Below, in pieces: positions 15,093 to 19,524 of a DNA stretch of 19,524 nucleotides. The first letter of the stretch is position 1. Each line of letters begins with the position of its first letter. The position numbers and the translations under genes were made by a program. Location of the stretch: positions 1-19,524 of the forward strand of contig CAZJKC010000030.1 of assembly GCA_964546565.1 (NCBI GenBank). Reading direction: 5' to 3'. Source of the DNA: CAG-826 sp964546565. GTDB lineage: Bacteria > Bacillota_I > Bacilli_A > RFN20 > CAG-826. The notes below the pieces were generated by a model. It did no database searches. It was not told the DNA's origin and was given only the letters and a program-made list of their open reading frames with translations.

Positions 15093-15486
15093 ATTTCATT
15101 CCTTTACGGCAAGGTATTTCATCACGTTCTAAAGCTGTTAACATTATTTCCGCACTTGAAATATTAGTTGCTAGAGGAATACTTGTAACATCACATAATC
15201 GCAATAAAGCGCTGACATCAGGCTCATGAGGTTGCGCTGTTAAAGGATCTCTTAAAAAGATAACTAAATCCAATTCACTACAAGCAATCATCGAGCCAAT
15301 TTGTTGATCACCGCCTAAAGGTCCTGATTTCATTTTATTAATAACTAGGCCGGTGGCACCCGCAATTAAAGTACCTGTTGTCCCCGTAGCAAATAACATA
15401 TGTTTCGCTAAAGTATCTTTATACTTTTCCGTTAAAGCAATCATATCCTCTTTCTTTTTATCATGGGCAATTAAAGCAATTCTCAT
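15091..15486 (-). CDS. mgsA: Methylglyoxal synthase
   Basis: 131 residues, close to the normal size for MgsA. The family motifs are all present: LIAHDKKKEDM at the N terminus (H8, D9), FATGTTGTL for phosphate binding (32-40), SGPLGGDQQIG with catalytic D60, and RDPLTAQPHEPD with H87 and D90. The enzyme converts dihydroxyacetone phosphate to methylglyoxal and phosphate, a bypass of lower glycolysis used when sugar phosphates accumulate. AGAGGAGG precedes the ATG. It is a single gene, convergent with the flavodoxin operon. No convincing promoter was found in 15487-15600. Confidence 0.96.
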   Translation of the reverse strand: MRIALIAHDKKKEDMIALTEKYKDTLAKHMLFATGTTGTLIAGATGLVINKMKSGPLGGDQQIGSMIACSELDLVIFLRDPLTAQPHEPDVSALLRLCDVTSIPLATNISSAEIMLTALERDEIPCRKGMK

Positions 15487-15591
15487 TTTTTAGTCCTCCT
15501 CTTATCAATTTCATTTTATCATAAATTCATCAATACTAATGATAAAAACGCTTTTGTTCAATTATCTTATATGGAACTTAATAATAAAATA

Positions 15592-15622
15592 TTGACTAGA
15601 ACAATAATAAAAAGTATATAAT
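15592..15622 (+). promoter_or_regulatory. Promoter of the THF riboswitch-folT transcript
   Basis: TTGACT (15592-15597) is followed after 17 bp by TATATA (15615-15620), or after 19 bp by TATAAT (15617-15622). Transcription would begin close to the start of the aptamer. Confidence 0.6.
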
Positions 15623-15625
15623 AAA

Positions 15626-15757
15626 GGCACAGAGTAGTTTGAAAGCGTCAAGTGTCTATTCATGGGATGTCGGAATAGAACGAATACTTCTAGTAGCGGT
15701 TTTCAAACGCGTCCGCTGGTTTTTGTAGCGGACCTCTATAATTAGGAGGTCTTTTTT
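15626..15757 (+). promoter_or_regulatory. Tetrahydrofolate riboswitch upstream of folT
   Basis: The leader carries the blocks of the THF aptamer in order: AGAGTAG (15631-15637), GCGTCAAGTGTC, GGGATGTCG, ACGAA, AGCGGTTT and GCGTCCGCT. The expression platform is readable. GTCCGCT (15711-15717), the 3' end of the aptamer, can instead pair with AGCGGAC (15727-15733). GACCTCT (15731-15737) can pair with GGAGGTC (15745-15751), which contains the folT ribosome binding site and is followed by six T. Ligand binding should hold GTCCGCT in the aptamer, free AGCGGAC and so promote the sequestering hairpin, giving an OFF switch. Confidence 0.9.
15731..15757 (+). terminator. Ribosome-binding-site sequestering hairpin with T tract
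   Basis: A seven-base-pair stem (15731-15737 with 15745-15751, one G-U) encloses ATAATTA and is followed by T6, with the folT ATG directly after at 15758. The stem hides GGAGG, so it can block translation. With the T run it could also stop transcription right at the start codon. Confidence 0.6.
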
Positions 15758-16306
15758 ATGAATCGAAAAAAAATTAAGAACATCTCAATCGCTAGCGCAA
15801 TGGCAGCATTATCCATCATTCTTGAATTATTAAGTGTTCGTAATGAAGGAAGTAAAATCTCTCTTTATAGTTTGCCATTATTATTTTCAGGCATTTTATT
15901 TGGACCAAAAATCGGCTTATTAGCGGGTTTCGCTAGCGGGTTTATATCACAAGTCTGCCTATATGGATTAAGTCCTACAACTATTATTTGGCTTGTCGCT
16001 CCTTCCTTATGGGGATTATTAAGTGGTTGGCTATACCATAAATTAATGCATAATCATTTTTCATTATGGAATATCGCTATTGTAGTGATTGCCGTTTCTT
16101 TATCGATAACCGGTGTCAATTCATTAGCCTTATATTTAGATGGATTAATTTTACATTATCCAACTCCTTATATTATCTCGATGCTTGGAGTCCGTATTTT
16201 TACCGCTTTATTTTTAGCAATTCCCTATACCGCTATTATATATTTGACATTGCCAAGACTAAGCAATTATACCTTCCAAAAAGAAATCAAAAAACATGTC
16301 TCATAG
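15758..16306 (+). CDS. folT: ECF transporter substrate-binding protein FolT (folate)
   Basis: 182 residues, about six membrane helices, the size and layout of an ECF S-component. The N-terminal region has the conserved pattern IASAMAALSIILELL, used by S-components to contact the T-component. LLFGPKIG-type and GFASGFISQ segments follow. The THF riboswitch directly upstream identifies the vitamin as folate. It would bind folate outside and need the shared EcfA-EcfA'-EcfT energising module, which is not in this window. The start is set by GGAGG 8 nt upstream. No clear terminator follows; 16307-16441 holds only AT-rich spacer. Confidence 0.88.
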   Translation: MNRKKIKNISIASAMAALSIILELLSVRNEGSKISLYSLPLLFSGILFGPKIGLLAGFASGFISQVCLYGLSPTTIIWLVAPSLWGLLSGWLYHKLMHNHFSLWNIAIVVIAVSLSITGVNSLALYLDGLILHYPTPYIISMLGVRIFTALFLAIPYTAIIYLTLPRLSNYTFQKEIKKHVS

Positions 16307-16441
16307 CCATTAATGTCCAAAATAATTAATACAGTGATTTACATTATTAAGTTTATAATTAACTTCTTAACGATTGTATTATTCAATTAGATAATACTTT
16401 TTCTTTTATTATTCTTTTTCTTGCATGATTACCATCGTATT

Positions 16442-16470
16442 TTTACACTAATACGCATATATGTTATAAT
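16442..16470 (+). promoter_or_regulatory. Promoter of the TIR-HAD gene
   Basis: TTTACA (16442-16447), a 17-bp spacer and a perfect TATAAT (16465-16470). AAAGGAAAGGG stands before the ATG at 16509. The leader is about 30 nt, so strong constitutive expression is plausible. Confidence 0.75.
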
Positions 16471-16508
16471 GTTTTTGTAGAAAATAAAAAAAAGGAAAGG
16501 GAATATTA

Positions 16509-18380
16509 ATGATTGATGAACATAAAGACAGTATTTGTCGAATCTTTTTTTGTTATCGTGCCGCAGGATCAGAAACTGCAAAAAATATAAAATCTTATCT
16601 TAAATCAATAAAAAACAAAGAATATGGTAGAGTATGGTATTCAGACGATGAAAACGTTGGTAATTTTTCTATAGATATAATTCCACTAATTAGCCAAGCT
16701 GAAATCTTTGTTTTATTTTTAGCACCGGGTTTTACTGATTACTTTCTTACTCCAAATGGAGACTTAAATTTAACAGGATACAATCAAATGCCCTCATGTA
16801 TTACGGTGAGAGAAATATGTGAAATAGAAAAGCAACGTCAAAAAAGAAATATTACCATTTTAACAGTTAATATTGATCAATATGCCTTCTCCGATCATGA
16901 TCTTCAAATTTTAGAGGAAGTTTTCCGTCAAGCAAATATTCTTCGCGATGATACTATCAAGTTTTATAAAGATTTAAATCGCAATATATATTTACGAAGA
17001 CAAACAGATTTGCCCAGTTTCACAAATAGATTAATGAATGGCCTAGAAGAAAAACAAGTAATTAAAGCTGACACAAATCAAGAAAGAATAACTGACTTTT
17101 ATTTTTTAACAATAATAAGTGAAGAAAAGTATCAAGAATACTTTCAATCACTTTTCAAGCAAGAAAAATATCCAATTATCAAGTTTTTTGGTTATACAGG
17201 TGAAGTACTATCTTCTGATTTATTGTCATATAGCAATAGATATTCATTAGATATAGAGCTACGAATTCTACAACGAAACTACATAATTGAAGAAAAAGAT
17301 GAATCACAACATAATGCTAAACTTCCAAAAGGAATCCGCCCATGGAATAAAGCAAAAGCAATTAAACAAATGTGTTTTGAAAGTTGGAATTTTTCTTTAA
17401 AACGAACGATTAAATACTATTCTCATCAACCCTTCTTAAAAGGATGCTTATTCTGCAATGATTCAGGACGTGCAATAATTGGAATGATAAATTTTCAAAA
17501 GTGGGAACCTCTTCCATTGTCAGGAGGTTCAGTGTTTAAAAGTGTCCCAAGTGATATGCTATTAATTAATTCAAATGGAGGAAAAGAATATGAAGCTTTT
17601 CTAGAAAGAATTAATTCACAATTTGAATACGAATGGGCACATGCATTAACCCAACAAGAAATGAAACAATACAAAGAGACAGGAGATGAAGTAATGAAAA
17701 AAGAGAAGCCAAGTACAATTATTTTAGATTTTGATCGCACATTAGTGTATTTATATCGTAATGAACAGCTTTTATTTGATTTAGCAAAAATAATTTGCAA
17801 TTACTATTCTAATTATTTATCAATTGATCCATCATTATATACTATCGATGGTTATAAAGCATGGTATTATTTACACCAATTAACATGCAATAATTATGAA
17901 TATGAAGACGCTTTTGAAATTAATAATAAAGCAGAACAATTAGTTACCGACTTTGAATCCCATGTTATTGATAACACTAATTTCTTAGAAAACGTTATCG
18001 AAACATTAAATAAACTACATCAAGACGGATTTGAATTAATGATTGTATCTAGTAATTCAAGCAAAATAATCAAAAAGGCGCTAAATCGAGAAGGGATACT
18101 TTCGTTTTTTTCACAAGTTATGGGACGACCCATTCCATTTGATCCAAGTAAAATTAAGCCAAGTGCCTACCCAATTGAACAAGCATTAATAAAAACAACA
18201 TCAGAAAAACATAAAGTATGGTATGTTGGAGATGATATTGTTGATATCGACTCTGCAAAAGCATGTGATATCATTTCAGTAGGTGTCGCATCTGGAAAAT
18301 ATTCGTTAGAACAGCTTGAAAAGCATGAAGCAACCTATGTTATTAAACAATTATCTGATATTTATAATTTATTAAACTAA
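16509..18380 (+). CDS. TIR-like domain / unknown middle domain / HAD phosphatase fusion
   Basis: 623 residues. Residues 8-178 look like a bacterial TIR domain: strand RIFFCYR, a helix, RVWYSDDENVGNF with ISQAEIFVLFLAPGF, then ITVREICEIE (E102 or E105 as candidate catalytic glutamate), then ITILTVNIDQY. Residues 195-395 are a separate domain I do not recognise (KFFGYTGEVLSSDLLSY, ELRILQR, GIRPWNKA, KGCLFCNDSG, then FLERINSQFEYEWAHAL). Residues 400-623 are a HAD hydrolase: DFDRT (D407, D409), SSN (514-516), K550 in KIKP and GDDIVD (574-579). TIR domains often cleave NAD or make cyclic ADP-ribose signals in phage defence; HAD proteins are mostly phosphatases. The gene stands alone and seems richer in AGA and ATA codons than its neighbours, which may point to transfer. 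Function is inferred only. Confidence 0.75.
   Translation: MIDEHKDSICRIFFCYRAAGSETAKNIKSYLKSIKNKEYGRVWYSDDENVGNFSIDIIPLISQAEIFVLFLAPGFTDYFLTPNGDLNLTGYNQMPSCITVREICEIEKQRQKRNITILTVNIDQYAFSDHDLQILEEVFRQANILRDDTIKFYKDLNRNIYLRRQTDLPSFTNRLMNGLEEKQVIKADTNQERITDFYFLTIISEEKYQEYFQSLFKQEKYPIIKFFGYTGEVLSSDLLSYSNRYSLDIELRILQRNYIIEEKDESQHNAKLPKGIRPWNKAKAIKQMCFESWNFSLKRTIKYYSHQPFLKGCLFCNDSGRAIIGMINFQKWEPLPLSGGSVFKSVPSDMLLINSNGGKEYEAFLERINSQFEYEWAHALTQQEMKQYKETGDEVMKKEKPSTIILDFDRTLVYLYRNEQLLFDLAKIICNYYSNYLSIDPSLYTIDGYKAWYYLHQLTCNNYEYEDAFEINNKAEQLVTDFESHVIDNTNFLENVIETLNKLHQDGFELMIVSSNSSKIIKKALNREGILSFFSQVMGRPIPFDPSKIKPSAYPIEQALIKTTSEKHKVWYVGDDIVDIDSAKACDIISVGVASGKYSLEQLEKHEATYVIKQLSDIYNLLN
17681..17696 (+). 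promoter_or_regulatory. Internal ribosome binding site and start codon before the HAD domain
   Basis: Inside the TIR-HAD gene AGGAG (17681-17685) lies 8 nt before an in-frame ATG (17694, M396). Translation from here would give 228 residues that begin four residues before the conserved HAD strand and contain the complete HAD domain. The position at the exact domain border makes it more than a random match, but chance is not excluded. Confidence 0.4.
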
Positions 18381-18632
18381 TTCAATCAATATTCCTTTTT
18401 GATTCATTATAAATATATTTGTATCTGTATTCATTTTCTTAATTTCTTCCAACTTTTAACCCGCATATTGTTATTTATAAACACATGAATGTTCATGTAA
18501 ATCATCTCTAATTGAGGCATCAACAAAAAAGTGATTATATCAAGCAATATGATAATAAAAAAATGTAAAAAAATAAAATTAATGCTAAAATATGATACAT
18601 ATATTTTAGTATTACTAGTGAGGTGACTTATT
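18381..18632 (+). other. Intergenic region with two inverted repeats
   Basis: No gene is seen. ACATGAA and TTCATGT flank two bases at 18483-18498. A larger inverted repeat lies at 18581-18613: AATGCTAAAATAT and ATATTTTAGTATT pair at 12 of 13 positions around GATACAT. It ends 6 bases before GAGGTGA, the binding site of the next gene, and covers a possible -10 element TATGAT (18591-18596). It may be an operator or an AU-rich leader hairpin for the DUF308 gene. Confidence 0.45.
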
Positions 18633-19217
18633 ATGAAAAAATTCTTATCAGCTTATCTCGATATTATTATTGCCTTTATTATCGGTGTATTATTTCTTAT
18701 ATTCCCCGGATCCATGATTAACTGGATTGGATTATTATTAGGCGTTTATTTAATAATCAAAGGTACCCTAGGATTAGTATTACCAATCTATAATCCGATT
18801 AATATGTATAAAAGTATTTCCTACTTAATATTTGGCTTATTAACACTTCTTTTATGGAAGTTTATGATAACATTCATTGTCGCATTATTAGGATTATACT
18901 TGATTGTTGCCGGCGTTAATAAATTCATAATTTTATACCATTCATCACACAACATAAAAAAGTTTTTAATTTCTTTTATTGTGTATACTTTAGAAATCTG
19001 TGGTGGTTTAGCTATTTTTATTACTTCATTAACTAATGCGACCGGAGTATTAGGCATTATGATTGGTATTGTCTTTATTATAATTGCTTTAAGTTCTATC
19101 ATTTCACAATATTCTATCGATAAAAAAGAACCTTTTTCAAACGATAAAAAAATAACAAAAGAAGCCGTTATTGACGCAGAAATCGTATCAGAAACATCAA
19201 AAGATGTAAACGAATAA
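18633..19217 (+). CDS. DUF308/HdeD-like small membrane protein
   Basis: 194 residues with six hydrophobic segments arranged as pairs, the pattern of the DUF308/HdeD family: LIFPGSMINWIGLLLGVYLIIKG in the first half, then LLGLYLIVAGVNKFI and GVLGIMIGIVFIIIALS later. The last 35 residues are polar and charged (KKEPFSNDKKI to ETSKDVNE) and probably cytoplasmic. HdeD in Escherichia coli is linked to acid resistance, but most members have no known function, so no role is assigned. GAGGTGA precedes the ATG. It appears to be a single-gene unit with its own terminator. Confidence 0.8.
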   Translation: MKKFLSAYLDIIIAFIIGVLFLIFPGSMINWIGLLLGVYLIIKGTLGLVLPIYNPINMYKSISYLIFGLLTLLLWKFMITFIVALLGLYLIVAGVNKFIILYHSSHNIKKFLISFIVYTLEICGGLAIFITSLTNATGVLGIMIGIVFIIIALSSIISQYSIDKKEPFSNDKKITKEAVIDAEIVSETSKDVNE

Positions 19218-19237
19218 GCTCTTTACCCTTTATCATT

Positions 19238-19264
19238 GGCATAAATAATTTTATGCCTTTTTTT
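19238..19264 (+). terminator. Terminator of the DUF308 gene
   Basis: A perfect seven-base-pair stem, GGCATAA (19238-19244) with TTATGCC (19251-19257), a six-base loop and seven T. Confidence 0.9.
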
Positions 19265-19270
19265 GTATAT

Positions 19271-19299
19271 AAAAAGCTGAGAATTAGTGTTCCTCAGCT
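19271..19299 (-). terminator. Minus-strand terminator for a transcript entering from the right
   Basis: On the minus strand AGCTGAG (19299-19293) pairs with CTCAGCT (19281-19275), followed by TTTT. No coding region on that strand is supported between here and the window end, so it ends either a gene beyond the window or a noncoding RNA. Confidence 0.7.
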
Positions 19300-19524
19300 A
19301 TCTTATTCTTATAGAGAAGGAATGATCTTAATAACCAGTCATGAATAATAATCATGCTGTAAAGATTTTTACAGGGTCAATAAATGCCCTAAATTAAACA
19401 CATGAACATTCCTTCAATAACAATAATACTACAGTATTTTAAAAAAAACTAGAAAATTTTTTTAGTCATTAGGATAAACGCATGAAATTTCTTCAAAAGA
19501 GTATTGACAAGTATTCCATTATGA
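19300..19524 (-). other. Noncoding region with serial inverted repeats
   Basis: Three short inverted repeats precede the minus-strand terminator: AGGG/CCCT (19373-19376, 19387-19390), CTGTAAA/TTTACAG (19357-19363, 19368-19374) and CATGA/TCATG (19340-19344, 19352-19356). The first two share two bases. Two similar stretches beginning AAAC(A/G)CATGAA and ending CTTCAA lie at 19396-19417 and 19476-19496. At the right edge TTGACA (19504-19509, plus strand) may be the -35 of a promoter cut by the window end. No open frame here is convincing. Confidence 0.4.

Noticed and set aside
16307..16441. Terminator after folT
   Set aside because: The few inverted bases are almost all A and T, with no clear stem followed by a T run.
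19396..19496. CRISPR array
   Set aside because: Only two imperfect copies of a ~21-base stretch exist, they are not palindromic like CRISPR repeats, and no cas gene is present.
19450..19524. 3' end of a minus-strand gene entering from the right
   Set aside because: One frame is open for only 24 codons from the edge and shows no recognisable motif, so it cannot be supported.

Overview
The window looks like a low-GC, single-membrane Firmicute, probably from the Bacilli/Erysipelotrichia side or one of the uncultured gut lineages near the Mollicutes. The evidence is the strongly AT-rich DNA, AGGAGG-type ribosome binding sites, lipoprotein signal peptides, a methionine T-box and a tetrahydrofolate riboswitch. 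Several genes end in TGA (3225-3227, 11057-11059, 14581-14583), so the standard bacterial code is used and not the Mycoplasma code. I cannot name a species.

Layout, left to right. (1) 1-2275, minus strand: a lipid operon of a MurG/MGDG-synthase-type glycosyltransferase and a PlsC-like acyltransferase, followed by tRNA-Pro(GGG) with its own promoter and terminator. (2) 2367-4751, plus strand: a three-gene redox operon of a membrane protein ending in a CxxC tail, a NapH-like membrane 4Fe-4S protein and a membrane-anchored TlpA-type thioredoxin. (3) 4765-10159, minus strand, convergent with (2): two very large lipoproteins, 897 and 817 residues. They share a recurring module of about 110 residues, and the first also carries a TlpA-like domain with a CxxC pair. 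Their mRNA has a long structured leader. (4) 10182-13024, minus strand: the methionine ABC importer metNIQ under a T-box with an AUG specifier. (5) 13147-14034, minus strand: a membrane-tethered XRE regulator with tandem short repeats. (6) 14195-15092, plus strand: an ArsR-type repressor overlapping a flavodoxin gene, with a perfect palindrome in the promoter region. (7) 15091-15486, minus strand: methylglyoxal synthase. (8) 15592-16306, plus strand: a THF riboswitch and the ECF substrate-binding protein folT. (9) 16442-18380, plus strand: a single-gene unit encoding a TIR-unknown-HAD fusion, the best candidate for an undescribed effector system. (10) 18581-19264, plus strand: a small DUF308/HdeD-like membrane protein. 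(11) 19265-19524: noncoding, with a run of inverted repeats ending in a minus-strand terminator.

How the genes may work together. Regions 2 and 3 together suggest an extracytoplasmic thiol-redox system: the Fe-S membrane protein passes electrons across the membrane, TlpA relays them, and the redoxin-bearing lipoprotein with its cysteine-containing modules is a possible partner or client. This is inference from content and proximity. Metabolite control by RNA is clear for methionine import and folate uptake. The TIR-HAD gene stands alone, with a good promoter and no obvious partner gene. It also contains a well-placed internal ribosome binding site and start codon that could yield the HAD domain by itself.
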